Shown here: in pieces, positions 47,919 to 56,685 of the stretch
Layout: each line of letters starts with the position of its first letter
Position numbering within the stretch: position 1 is the stretch's first letter
Notes under the pieces: generated by a model
Database searches by the model: none
What the model was told of the DNA's origin: nothing
The model's input: only the letters and a program-made list of their open reading frames with translations
Translations under genes and position numbers: made by a program
From: Shinella zoogloeoides
Lineage (GTDB): Bacteria; Pseudomonadota; Alphaproteobacteria; Rhizobiales; Rhizobiaceae
DNA length: 64,000 nucleotides
Reading direction: 5' to 3'
Assembly: GCF_033705735.1 (NCBI RefSeq)
Contig: NZ_CP131131.1
Coordinates: 992,001 to 1,056,000, forward strand

Positions 47919-48668
47919 TCAGCCGGTGCGCTGGAAGCCTTCGCTGGCGGCAAGCAAGCCGCGCGTATAGTCCTGCGTCACCCTGCGGGCCGCAAGATCG
48001 GCGGCGGTCAGCTCTTCCACGGCATGGCCATTCTGCATGACCATCAGCCGGTCGCACATATGGGTGACGACGGCAAGGTCGTGGCTGACCATGACGAAGG
48101 TGAGGTTACGGGCGGCGCGAAGCTGTTCCAGAAGGTTCAGCACCTCGGCCTGCACCGAGGCATCGAGCGCCGAGGTCGGCTCGTCGAGCAGCAGGATCGA
48201 GGGTTCGAGGATCAGCGCGCGGGCGATCGCCACGCGCTGGCGCTGGCCGCCGGAAAGCTGGTGCGAATAGCGGAAGCGGAAGCCGGAGCCGAGGCCCACC
48301 TCGTCGAGTGCCCGCACGATGCGGCTTTCGGTATCGGTGAAACCGTGGATGGCGAGCGGTTCGAGGAGCAGGCGGTCGACGGTCTGGCGCGGATGCAGCG
48401 AGCCGTAGGGGTCCTGGAAGACCATCTGGACCTTGCGGTAGAAGGCCTTGTCGCGCTTGTTGCCGAGCGGCGCGCCATCCACGGTGATCGTGCCTTGGGA
48501 GACCGGCGCAAGGCCGGCCACGGCGCGCAGCAGCGTCGACTTGCCGGAGCCGGATTCGCCGACGAGGCCGTAGGACTCGCCCGGCGCGACCGAAAGGCTG
48601 ACATCGTCGAGCGCCGTGAAGTCATCGTAGACGACGCCGAGGCCGTTTATAGCGAGGGCCGGCGTCAT
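47919..48668 (-). CDS. Peptide-type ABC ATPase, DppF/OppF class
   Basis: ATPase of 249 residues: Walker A GESGSGKST, Q-loop VFQDPYGSLHPRQTV, signature LSGGQRQR, Walker B LLLDEPTSALD, VSHDLAVV. The QDPYGSL..P motif marks the oligopeptide/nickel class. ATG at 48668 overlaps the stop of the other ATPase by 4 bp; a GTG at 48677 is in frame but less likely. It lacks the usual C-terminal Cys-rich iron-sulfur tail of DppF, being about 80 residues shorter. Last gene of the transporter operon. Confidence 0.9.
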   Translation of the reverse strand: MTPALAINGLGVVYDDFTALDDVSLSVAPGESYGLVGESGSGKSTLLRAVAGLAPVSQGTITVDGAPLGNKRDKAFYRKVQMVFQDPYGSLHPRQTVDRLLLEPLAIHGFTDTESRIVRALDEVGLGSGFRFRYSHQLSGGQRQRVAIARALILEPSILLLDEPTSALDASVQAEVLNLLEQLRAARNLTFVMVSHDLAVVTHMCDRLMVMQNGHAVEELTAADLAARRVTQDYTRGLLAASEGFQRTG

Positions 48669-49498
48669 GTCCGCCACTCCGGTTTGCGGTCGAGCACGGG
48701 CAGCGGATGCCGGTCGGCGCCGATCTGCGGCATGCAGTTGAGAAGGCCGCGCGTATAGGGATGCTGCGCCTCGGAAAGCTTCTCGGCGGGCAGCTCCTCG
48801 ACGATACGGCCGGCATACATGACGATGACGCGGTCGCAGAAGGAGGAGACGAGGCGCAGGTCATGCGAGATGAAGATCAGCCCCATGCCGCGCTCGGCGA
48901 CCAGCCGGTTGAGGATGGCAAGCACGTCGAGCTGCACCGTCACGTCGAGCGCCGAGGTCGGCTCGTCGGCGATCAGCAGTTCCGGGCCGGCGACGAGCAT
49001 CATGGCGATCATCGCGCGCTGGCCCATGCCGCCGGAGACCTCGTGCGGATAGAGATCGAAGACGCGCTCGGGATCGCGGATCTGCACAGCGGCGAGCATG
49101 TCGAGCGCGCGCTTTTTCGCCTCCACCCGGCCGACGGGCTCGTGCGCGCGCAACGTCTCGACGATCTGGCGGCCGATGGTCATGACCGGGTTCAGCGAAT
49201 ATTTCGGGTCCTGCAGGATCATGGCGATGCGCTTGCCGCGCAGCGCCCGCCGCTCGGCCTTCGACGCCTTGAGGAGATCGATGCCGTTGAATTCGAGGCG
49301 TTTGGCATCGATGACACCATGCTCGGCGGTGAGGCCCATGATGGCACGGCCGGTCTGTGATTTGCCGGAACCGCTCTCGCCGACGATGCCGAGCCGCTCG
49401 CGGCCGAGGGCGAAGGAGACGCCGCGCACGGCCTCCACGACGCCGGTGCGCGTCGGGAAGGAGACGCGAAGGTCCTCGACGGTCAGCAACGCGCTCAC
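48665..49498 (-). CDS. Peptide-type ABC ATPase, DppD/OppD class
   Basis: ATPase of 277 residues: Walker A GESGSGKSQ (Q for T/S at the last position), ILQDPKYSLNPVMTIGRQI, signature VSGGMGQRAMIAMML, Walker B LLIADEPTSALDVTVQ, and C-terminal QHPYTRGLLNCMPQIG typical of OppD. The start is GTG, overlapping the permease stop by 4 bp (GTGA). About 50 residues shorter than E. coli DppD. Pairs with the following ATPase. Confidence 0.9.
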   Translation of the reverse strand: MSALLTVEDLRVSFPTRTGVVEAVRGVSFALGRERLGIVGESGSGKSQTGRAIMGLTAEHGVIDAKRLEFNGIDLLKASKAERRALRGKRIAMILQDPKYSLNPVMTIGRQIVETLRAHEPVGRVEAKKRALDMLAAVQIRDPERVFDLYPHEVSGGMGQRAMIAMMLVAGPELLIADEPTSALDVTVQLDVLAILNRLVAERGMGLIFISHDLRLVSSFCDRVIVMYAGRIVEELPAEKLSEAQHPYTRGLLNCMPQIGADRHPLPVLDRKPEWRT

Positions 49499-50412
49499 TG
49501 GCCGCTCCCCCGCGGGTCGAGCGCATCGCGCAGGCCGTCGCCGAGCAGGTTGAAGCCAAGGCTGACGACGAGGATGGCGAAGCCCGGCATGGCGGCGACC
49601 CACCATTGGTCGAGGATGAAGCGGCGGCCGGAGGCGATCATCGCGCCCCATTCGGGCAGCGGCGGCTGTGCGCCGAGGCCGAGGAAGCCGAGACCGGCGG
49701 CGGTAAGGATGATGCCTGCCATGTCGAGCGTCACGCGCACGATGAGCGAGGAGATGCAGAGCGGCATGATATGGCGCAGCACGATGCGCCAGGGCGAGGC
49801 GCCCATGAGCTGCACGGCGAGGATATAGTCCGAATTGCGCACCGTCAGCGTCTCGGCGCGCGCGATGCGCGCATAGGGCGGCCAGGAGGTGATGGCGATG
49901 GCGATGATGGCGTTGCCGATGCCGGGCCCGAGCGCCGCGACGAAGGCGAGCGCCAGGACGAGCTTCGGGAAGGCGAGGAAGATATCGGTGATGCGCATCA
50001 GCACCGCATCCACCCAGCCGCCCGCATAGCCGGCGACCGTGCCGACCAGAAGCCCGAGCGGCGCGGCGATGACCGCCACCAGCAGCACGACCTGCAAGGT
50101 GAGGCGCGAACCGTAGATGAGGCGCGAGAGGATGTCGCGGCCCTGGTCATCCGTGCCGAGCCAGTGGCCCGGCCCGGGTGTCAGGAGGCGCGCATTGGCG
50201 AGGTCTCCGATATAAGGCGAATGAGGCGCGAGCAGTGGGGCGAAAACGGCAAGGAAGACGAGGCCGAGGATGATCAGCAGGCCGAGAACGGCGAGCCGGT
50301 TGGCGGTGAAGCGCCGCCAGGCGACATAGGCGCGGCCGAGCCTTGCCTGAAGGCGCGATTGCGGCCGGTCGGTCAGGAGCCATTCGCGGCGGGTCATGGT
50401 GGCCTCGCTCAT
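49495..50412 (-). CDS. Peptide-type ABC permease, DppC class
   Basis: Permease of 305 residues with an N-terminal OppC-type helix (VLGLLIILGLVFLAVFAPLLAPHSP) and HWLGTDDQGRDILSRLIYGSRLTL, the hallmark of DppC/OppC. EAA-like loop: VQLMGASPWRIVLRHIMPLC. ATG overlaps the DppB stop by 4 bp. Heterodimer partner of the upstream permease. Confidence 0.92.
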   Translation of the reverse strand: MSEATMTRREWLLTDRPQSRLQARLGRAYVAWRRFTANRLAVLGLLIILGLVFLAVFAPLLAPHSPYIGDLANARLLTPGPGHWLGTDDQGRDILSRLIYGSRLTLQVVLLVAVIAAPLGLLVGTVAGYAGGWVDAVLMRITDIFLAFPKLVLALAFVAALGPGIGNAIIAIAITSWPPYARIARAETLTVRNSDYILAVQLMGASPWRIVLRHIMPLCISSLIVRVTLDMAGIILTAAGLGFLGLGAQPPLPEWGAMIASGRRFILDQWWVAAMPGFAILVVSLGFNLLGDGLRDALDPRGSGQ

Positions 50413-51470
50413 CGGGTCCTCGTTCGGGGGTCGAGCATGCGGTAGAGCACGTCGGAGAGAAGGTTGATGGCGATGAAGACGGAACCGATGACGATGGTGC
50501 CGCCGAGCACCGCGTTCATGTCGGCGTTTTGCAGCGAATTGGTGATGTAGAGGCCGAGGCCCGGCCAGGCGAAGACGGTCTCCGTCAGCACCGAGCCTTC
50601 GAGAAGGCCGGCATAGGAGAGCGCGATGACCGTGACGAGCGGCACGGCGGCGTTGCGCAGCGCATGGCCCCAGATGATGCGGCTTTCCGGCAGGCCCTTC
50701 GCGCGCGCCGCGACGATATATTCCTGCCCCAGCTCGTTCAGCATGAAGGAGCGCGTCATGCGGCTGATATAGGCCATGGAGAAATAGCCGAGCAGCGAGG
50801 CCGGCAGGATGATGTGCGAGACGATGTCGCGGAAGGCGGCCCAGTCGCGGTTGAGGATCGCGTCGATCAGGAAGAAGCCGGTGACGGGTGTGAACGTATA
50901 TTCGAACACGACGTCGATGCGGCCGGGGCCGGAAACCCAGCCGAGGCGGGCATAGAAGACGAGGAGCGCGAGAAGCCCGAGCCAGAAGATCGGCACGGAA
51001 TAGCCGATGAGGCCGACGATGCGCACCACCTGGTCGGAGATGCTGCCGCGCCGGACGGCGGCCAGCACGCCGAGCGGAATGCCGATGACCGCGCCGATGA
51101 TGGTGCCGACGGAGGCAAGCTCCATCGTCGCCGGAAAGACGCGGCGGATGTCCGTCATCACGGGATTGGTGGTCAGCACGGAGGTGCCGAAGTCGCCCTG
51201 GAAGACGCCTTTGATATAGAGCCAGAACTGCTGATAATAGGGCAGATCCAGCCCCATCTCCTGCCGCACGCGCTCGACCACGCGGGCCGGCGCGCGATCG
51301 CCGACGATCGCCAGCACCGGATCGATCGGCACGACGCGGCCGATGAAGAAGGTGACGGCGAGAAGGCCGAGATAGGTCGTGGCGACGACCACGAGGAAGC
51401 CGGCAACCGATTTGAGCCTCGCATAGGCGCGCCGTTTGGCGCGCCCTGCCGGCTTTACCGTGTCAGACAT
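50409..51470 (-). CDS. Peptide-type ABC permease, DppB class
   Basis: Permease of 353 residues with six helices, first VAGFLVVVATTYLGLLAVTFFIG. LRNAAVPLVTVIALSYAGLLEGSVLTETVFAWPGLG is the DppB/OppB hallmark. A TTG at 51476 is in frame, but ATG at 51470 (MSDTVKPAGRAKRR) is the normal choice. An extra ~25-residue basic N-terminus precedes helix 1. It starts 24 bp after the binding-protein gene. Confidence 0.92.
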   Translation of the reverse strand: MSDTVKPAGRAKRRAYARLKSVAGFLVVVATTYLGLLAVTFFIGRVVPIDPVLAIVGDRAPARVVERVRQEMGLDLPYYQQFWLYIKGVFQGDFGTSVLTTNPVMTDIRRVFPATMELASVGTIIGAVIGIPLGVLAAVRRGSISDQVVRIVGLIGYSVPIFWLGLLALLVFYARLGWVSGPGRIDVVFEYTFTPVTGFFLIDAILNRDWAAFRDIVSHIILPASLLGYFSMAYISRMTRSFMLNELGQEYIVAARAKGLPESRIIWGHALRNAAVPLVTVIALSYAGLLEGSVLTETVFAWPGLGLYITNSLQNADMNAVLGGTIVIGSVFIAINLLSDVLYRMLDPRTRTR

Positions 51471-51494
51471 GCTCAAGGAAATCGTCCTTCCGGC

Positions 51495-53144
51495 CTATTC
51501 CTTGCTGACGGGGGCCAGCGGGTTGGAGTCGAAGCTCGGGCCGAGCGTGTAGCCCTTGACCTTGCCGCGAACGCCGGCGACCTCGATCTGCTGGAAGATC
51601 ATCACGAAGGGGCTGGTGTCCAGCGCCTCCTGCTGGAGCTTCTTGTACATCTCGGCGCGCTTGTCGGAATCGCGCTCCAGAAGGGCGGCCTTGCTCTGCT
51701 CCGTCAGCTCCGGAATGTCCCAGGCATTGCGCCAGGCGAGCGTCTTGACGGAGGCGTCGTCGCCATTGTCCGGATTCGAGGTGAAGGCTTCCGCGTTGGA
51801 GTTCGGATCCCAGTAGTCCATGCCCCACTGACCGATATACATGTCGTGATTGCGGGCGCGATACTTGGTCAGCGTCTGCTTGCCGTCGCCCGGAATGATC
51901 TCGACCTTGACGCCGGCCTGGCCGGCGGTCTGCTGGAAGGACTCGGCAATGCCCGTCACCGGCTGCGTGTTGCGCACGTCGAAGGTGACGGAGAAGCCGT
52001 CCTTCAGGCCGGCCTTCTCGAGCAGTTCCTTGGCCTTCGCGACATCGAGCTTGTAGGGGCTCGCATCGAGCGCGCCGAGCACGCCCTTGGCCTGGTAGGT
52101 CTGGCGGATCTCGCCGATGCCCTTGATGAGCGTCGCGCCGATCGCGTCGTAGTCGACGAGATACTTGAGGGCCTCGCGCACTTCGGGCTTCGCCAGCTTC
52201 TCGTTCTTCTGGTTGAGGCTGATGTAATAGACCGTGCCCTTGGGGGCACTGGCCGTCGTCAGGTCCGCATTCTTGGAAACGGCGTCGAGGTCGCCCGGCT
52301 CCAGGTTGCGGGCGACGTCGACGTCGCCGGCTTCCAGCATCAGGCGCTGGGTCGCGCTTTCCTTGACGTGGCGGTAGATGACGCGGGTGAGCGCGGGCTT
52401 TTCGCCATAGTAGTTGTCGTTGCGCTCCAGAACGACGATCTCGTTGGCGCGCCAGTCGCGGATCTTGAAGGGACCGGAGCCGGCATAGTTGGTCTTCATC
52501 CAGGCATAGCCGAAATCGGTGTCGTACTTGTAGTCGTCGCTCGGCTTGGTGGATTCGGCGTGCTCCATCACCAGCTTCTTGTCGAGCACGGCGCCGACGG
52601 TCGCGGTGAGGCAGTTCAGCACGAAGCTCGGCGCATAGGGCTTGTCGACGGTGAAGACGAAGGTGCCCTCGTCCACGGCCTTCGCCTTTTCCGCGACGTT
52701 GTCGCCGGTCAGGCCGAACTGAGTGAGGATGAAGGCGGGGCTCTTGTCGAGCTTGACGACGCGCTCGAAGGACCAGGCGACGTCCTCTGCGGTGAGCGGA
52801 TTGCCGGAGGCGAACTTGATGCCCGGCTTCAGCTTGAACGTATAGGTGAGGCCGTCGTCGGAGACGGTCCAGCTCTCGGCGACGCCGCCCTTCACCTTGG
52901 TCGTGTCGGCGATGTCGAGGCGCACGAGCATGTCATAGGCATTGCCGATGAACTCGGCCGGCGTCAGTTCGAAGGATTCGGCCGGATCGAGCGTGATCGT
53001 GTCGTCGATGGCCCAGGCCTGGACCAGCGTATCGGCCGGCGTCTCGGCAAAGGCGGGCGCCATGCCGCCGGTGGCCAGCAGCAGCGTGAAGGCCGCGCCG
53101 GCGAGCAGCGGGCGAATACGCGAATTGATCTTTTCCCTGTTCAT
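51495..53144 (-). CDS. Peptide-type ABC binding protein (SBP family 5)
   Basis: Periplasmic binding protein of 549 residues. Signal peptide MNREKINSRIRPLLAGAAFTLLLATGGMAPAFA in outline, cut before ETPADTLVQAWAIDDTITLDPA. Family 5 features: YDMLVRLD, LTYTFKLKPGIKFASGNPLTAEDVAWSFERVV, PYAPSFVLNCLTA. The family takes up peptides, nickel, opines, and glycosides. GGGGAA precedes ATG. First gene of the A-B-C-D-F operon. Closeness to sox genes suggests an N-methylated or betaine-like compound or small peptide as cargo, but this is only inference. Confidence 0.9.
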   Translation of the reverse strand: MNREKINSRIRPLLAGAAFTLLLATGGMAPAFAETPADTLVQAWAIDDTITLDPAESFELTPAEFIGNAYDMLVRLDIADTTKVKGGVAESWTVSDDGLTYTFKLKPGIKFASGNPLTAEDVAWSFERVVKLDKSPAFILTQFGLTGDNVAEKAKAVDEGTFVFTVDKPYAPSFVLNCLTATVGAVLDKKLVMEHAESTKPSDDYKYDTDFGYAWMKTNYAGSGPFKIRDWRANEIVVLERNDNYYGEKPALTRVIYRHVKESATQRLMLEAGDVDVARNLEPGDLDAVSKNADLTTASAPKGTVYYISLNQKNEKLAKPEVREALKYLVDYDAIGATLIKGIGEIRQTYQAKGVLGALDASPYKLDVAKAKELLEKAGLKDGFSVTFDVRNTQPVTGIAESFQQTAGQAGVKVEIIPGDGKQTLTKYRARNHDMYIGQWGMDYWDPNSNAEAFTSNPDNGDDASVKTLAWRNAWDIPELTEQSKAALLERDSDKRAEMYKKLQQEALDTSPFVMIFQQIEVAGVRGKVKGYTLGPSFDSNPLAPVSKE

Positions 53145-53367
53145 TTCGGTTCCCCATTTTGATTGTGCTTGAAGGCCCCGGCACGGGATCGATGCGCCGA
53201 TGCCATTTCCGCAATACAATCATAATACTGATGGGGAAAACAATCCCCCTTCGGCGACTGTCCCGGTTCGCTTCGCGCAGCAACCGAAAGCCGGCCGAAA
53301 GCATCCCGCGCGCAGGCCGCAGAAACCGGACATCGTGTCCGCGGCCATGCCGGCCACGGCGGAAGGG

Positions 53368-53982
53368 TCAGGTCGCCGGAAGGTAGGGCATCACTTCGAG
53401 CGCGCCGCGATAGATCATGTCGAGCGCGACATAGAGGATGATGGCAAGGCCGATATAGGCGATCCAGCGATGCTTGTTGAGCAGGCGGGCGATGAAGTTG
53501 GCCGCGATGCCCATCAGGGCGATGGAGAGCGCAAGGCCGACGACGAGGACGCCCGGATGCTCGCGCGCCGCGCCGGCGACGGCAAGGACGTTGTCGAGCG
53601 ACATGGAGACGTCGGCGACGACGATCTGCGTCGCGGCCTGGAAGAAGGTTTTTCGCGGGGCGCCCTCGGACGTGGCGCCGTCCTCGCCCTCCTCGTGCCC
53701 GCCGCGCAGTTCGCGCCACATCTTCCAGCAGACCCACAGCAGGAGCAGTCCGCCGGCGAGCAGCAGGCCGATGATCGCCAGCAGGTGCACGGCGACCGTG
53801 GCGAAGATGATGCGGAGGACCGTCGCTGCAAGAATGCCGACGAGAATCGCCTTCTTGCGCTGGGTGGGCTCCAGGCCGGCCGCGGCAAGGCCGATGACCA
53901 CCGCATTGTCGCCCGCCAGCACGAGATCGATCGCAATGACCTGCAAGAGCGCCGTGAGGCCGGCCGCCGTCAGAATTTCCAT
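53368..53982 (-). CDS. TerC-family (YjbE) membrane protein, metal exporter-like
   Basis: Membrane protein of 204 residues, about seven helices. AIDLVLAGDNAVVIGLAAAGL and VVADVSMSLDNVLAVAGAA carry the paired intramembrane Asp motifs of the TerC superfamily. A His/Glu-rich loop (GGHEEGEDGATSEG) divides the halves. Characterised relatives export Mn2+ or help load it on exoenzymes. ATG at 53982 follows AAGGTGG. A ~200-nt leader upstream has a strong stem; in other bacteria such genes are under Mn riboswitches. Confidence 0.87.
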   Translation of the reverse strand: MEILTAAGLTALLQVIAIDLVLAGDNAVVIGLAAAGLEPTQRKKAILVGILAATVLRIIFATVAVHLLAIIGLLLAGGLLLLWVCWKMWRELRGGHEEGEDGATSEGAPRKTFFQAATQIVVADVSMSLDNVLAVAGAAREHPGVLVVGLALSIALMGIAANFIARLLNKHRWIAYIGLAIILYVALDMIYRGALEVMPYLPAT

Positions 53983-54075
53983 GCTTTGCCACCTTCGGAT
54001 CTGCACGTTGGGTGGAGGCCATCCCCCTGCCCGCCGATATCGATCAGTACCCTTTCGGATTTGCGCTTTGCAAGA

Positions 54076-54127
54076 CCGGCGAAAGAAGATCAGGCCACGA
54101 CGCGGGCGCAGCCACGGATTTCGCCGG
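54076..54127 (-). promoter_or_regulatory. Structured leader of the TerC-family gene
   Basis: On the minus strand CCGGCGAAA (54127-54119) pairs with TTTCGCCGG (54084-54076) in a perfect 9-bp stem around a 34-nt loop. A smaller TTGC/GCAA hairpin follows. ATCCGAAAGGGT and ATCCGAAGGTGG then repeat, the second holding the ribosome site. This looks like a cis-regulatory RNA; no Rfam family was recognised by eye. Confidence 0.4.
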
Positions 54128-54179
54128 GCGAGCGCGATGCTTCCCCTCTTCCATCAGCTTGTTGTTCCTGGCTGCCGGC

Positions 54180-55832
54180 CTAACGGGCAATCCTGATGGC
54201 GCCGGTTTCCGGCGATCCGGTCACGATCTCCCAGTCGCGTGAGAAAGTGAGGCGACGGAAATCGTCCTTCCGGAAGTGCCGGCGGAACATCCGCAGGAGG
54301 CTGGCGGCGAGGCCCTCGCCGGCCGGCATGCCGCAGATATCCAGCAGCGTGTCGAAGGTCGCGCGCTCGTCCTCCGGCATTTCCAGACTCCAGGCGGCGT
54401 TGTGGCGGGCGATATAGATCGCCTCGACCAGCCGCATGGCGGGGATGGCCGCGAACCGCGCGGCCTGCTCCGGGGAAAGTGCAACGCCCGCTCCTTCGCG
54501 TGCGATGTCCGCCAGCGTCATGCGCTTTATGGCGGCCCGGGCTTCCGGCGTCCATTCCTTCGCAAAGAAGCGATGGTGGACGATCTCGCGCAGGTGCCGG
54601 ATGGCGAAGGCGCCGAAATCGCCGGCATCCAGCAGGTCGCCGACATCGAGGCCGCTTTGTTCCGCCTCCCGGCGATAGGCCGAGAGGATTGCCGGATCGA
54701 GAGCAAGGCCCGCCGCGCGTATGGCTTCGAGCTCGGCTCCGTCGTCGTGAAGCGTCAGCAGGCGGTAGCCGCCGGGATAGCCGGCGGTGGAAGGCACGGC
54801 GACATTGACGATGCCATCCTGCTGCGAAACGTTGTCGATATGCAGGTGCCCGCTGAAATGCAGCCGCAGGCCCGCTTTCGCGAGCAGCGCGGCGGTATCC
54901 TTCGAAGGTGTCCGACGCACGAAGATCGTTCGCCCGAACAGCCGCTGCTCGTCCTCCAGGGTCGCGTCGAACGGGTCGACGGCGGGATAATGGGCAAAGG
55001 CGATCAGCCGCTTGCCCAGCCGCTCGGCCCGCCGGGAGACATCGGCGATCCAGTCCAGCAGATAAGGCCGGTGCGCCACCAGCGCGTTGTAACCGGCATC
55101 CGTGCTGTCGTCGAAGGCCTCCTCTGCAAGGTCGAAATCGCCGTCGCGCGGCACGAAGACATTGCCGTCGATGGAAAGCAGCCAGACGCCCTCCACCGGT
55201 TCGACCAGATAGGACGCATCGATGAAACGGCGCTCGTGGCGGCCGTCCGGCGAGGACAGGGTGTATTGTCGGTCCGCAAGATCGTCAGACACGCCGAATG
55301 GCGTTTCCCAGTGCAGCGCCGCGCCGTCGCGGAAGAAGCCGAGCCCGCGCGGCAGGCTCTCCGCATAGGAGCGGCAGCGCATGGCGGGGTTGAACAGCAC
55401 GCCTTCGCTATCCGGCCGCGATCCCGAGACCAGGAAGGAAGCGCCGTCCTCGAGCAGGAAGCTCCGGTCGAGGCTTCGGCCGGAATAGCCGTAGACGTCA
55501 TGGTTGCCGACGGTGGAGAAGAACCGCATACCGAAACGGTCGGCATAGGACTGCATCAGCGCGAGCGAGGCGGCGACGCTTTCGTCCTGCCCGTCGTCGG
55601 AATAGTCGCCGACGACGATGACATGGCGAATGCCGCGCGCGGCGATGTCGTCTAGCACCGCGCGAAAGCCCGCCTCGCTTTCGTTGAAGAGGCGCGTCGA
55701 CTGGACCGTGTCGACGAGCGTGCGCAGCTCCATCCCGCCGGGCAGGCGGTCGGCCGCGATGCGGCCCCCGCGATAGTTGCCGCGCACATTGTGCAGATGC
55801 GGATCCGCGATGATGGCGAACCGTTGATGCAT
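54180..55832 (-). CDS. Calcineurin-like metallophosphoesterase
   Basis: Cytoplasmic enzyme of 550 residues without signal peptide. Two-metal motifs in order: FAIIADPHLHN, VIVVGDYSDDG, VGNHDVYG, a central IAFAHYPAVD, and HFSGHLHIDN. The C-terminal ~180 residues are helical and not recognised. The fold hydrolyses phosphomono- or diesters. It is the last gene of the ABC/IMPase operon, starting 30 bp after the IMPase gene, so it probably processes the imported phosphorylated solute. Confidence 0.87.
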   Translation of the reverse strand: MHQRFAIIADPHLHNVRGNYRGGRIAADRLPGGMELRTLVDTVQSTRLFNESEAGFRAVLDDIAARGIRHVIVVGDYSDDGQDESVAASLALMQSYADRFGMRFFSTVGNHDVYGYSGRSLDRSFLLEDGASFLVSGSRPDSEGVLFNPAMRCRSYAESLPRGLGFFRDGAALHWETPFGVSDDLADRQYTLSSPDGRHERRFIDASYLVEPVEGVWLLSIDGNVFVPRDGDFDLAEEAFDDSTDAGYNALVAHRPYLLDWIADVSRRAERLGKRLIAFAHYPAVDPFDATLEDEQRLFGRTIFVRRTPSKDTAALLAKAGLRLHFSGHLHIDNVSQQDGIVNVAVPSTAGYPGGYRLLTLHDDGAELEAIRAAGLALDPAILSAYRREAEQSGLDVGDLLDAGDFGAFAIRHLREIVHHRFFAKEWTPEARAAIKRMTLADIAREGAGVALSPEQAARFAAIPAMRLVEAIYIARHNAAWSLEMPEDERATFDTLLDICGMPAGEGLAASLLRMFRRHFRKDDFRRLTFSRDWEIVTGSPETGAIRIAR

Positions 55833-55862
55833 TATCGTTCCTCTCCGGGCCGGGGGCAGCCT

Positions 55863-56663
55863 TCAGTCCAGTTGCGCGAGCTTTGCGAGTGCGGCGCGCG
55901 CGCCCGGCCCGGCAGCGACGACGGGAGACCCCTTCGTCAGCCGCTCGCCTTCCGTCGGGAAGGGGTGATACCAGCCGCCGGCCTCCTTGACGAGGCAATA
56001 GCCGGCAAGGCAATCCCAGGCATGCATGTAGGGCTCGTAATAGCCGACGAGCCGGCCGGCGGCGACATAGGCCAGCATCAGCGCGCCGGAACCGTTGCGG
56101 ATGAAGTTGCCGCCTGCCTGCAGCAGGCGGCTGACGATATCCGCCACGGCTTCCGGCGTGACATGGCTGTTGGCGCCGATGCCGGTCAGGGCGTTCTCGA
56201 TGGTGCGGGAAGGATCGAGCGTCAGGACCTTGCCGTTGAGCTTCGCCCCCCTGCCGGCGGCGGCGGCATAGAGCTCGCCATGGCAAGGCGCGCCGATGAC
56301 GCCGACGACCGGCACGCCCTCGTGCAGCACGGCGACCGAGACGCACCAGTTCGGCATGCCGTTGACGAAAGGCGCCGTGCCGTCGATGGGATCGACGACC
56401 CATGTATAGCCCGACGTGCCCGCCGTCAGGCCGAACTCCTCGCCGAGGAAGCCGTCTTCCGGGAACAAGACCTCGACCCGGTCGCGGATCAGTTTCTCCA
56501 CGTTGCGGTCGGCGATGGAGACCACGTCCTGAAGGTCGCGCTTGGTCTCGATGACAAGGGAATCGCGCCGGTTGAAATAATCCAGCGCCATCGCCCCGCC
56601 CTCCTGCGCGAGAAGCTTGGCGAGGGCGAAGCGTTTGTCGAGGGCCGTCTCTTGCGACGTCAT
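55863..56663 (-). CDS. Inositol monophosphatase-family phosphatase
   Basis: Mg-dependent phosphomonoesterase of 266 residues. Metal site EEFGL (Glu) and WVVDPIDGTAPFVNGMPNWCVSVAV (Asp-Pro-Ile-Asp-Gly-Thr) plus the late AWDCLAGYCLVKEAGG are the IMPase signature. Family substrates include inositol phosphates, histidinol phosphate and sugar phosphates. ATG at 56663 has AAGGAA before it. It starts 22 bp after the ATPase stop within the transporter operon. Confidence 0.9.
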   Translation of the reverse strand: MTSQETALDKRFALAKLLAQEGGAMALDYFNRRDSLVIETKRDLQDVVSIADRNVEKLIRDRVEVLFPEDGFLGEEFGLTAGTSGYTWVVDPIDGTAPFVNGMPNWCVSVAVLHEGVPVVGVIGAPCHGELYAAAAGRGAKLNGKVLTLDPSRTIENALTGIGANSHVTPEAVADIVSRLLQAGGNFIRNGSGALMLAYVAAGRLVGYYEPYMHAWDCLAGYCLVKEAGGWYHPFPTEGERLTKGSPVVAAGPGARAALAKLAQLD

Positions 56664-56685
56664 GCGTTGGTTCCTTGCAATGGTG

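Noticed and set aside
48665..49498. Truncation of the two peptide-transport ATPases
   Set aside because: Both are shorter than E. coli DppD/DppF, but all catalytic motifs are complete and the gene junctions overlap neatly, so they are a compact subgroup, not pseudogenes.
53983..54179. Direct annotation of a yybP-ykoY riboswitch
   Set aside because: GGGGAAGCAT is near the usual GGGGAGTAGC start, but the conserved second half ending in a GAGACC-type motif was not found in the right strand and order.
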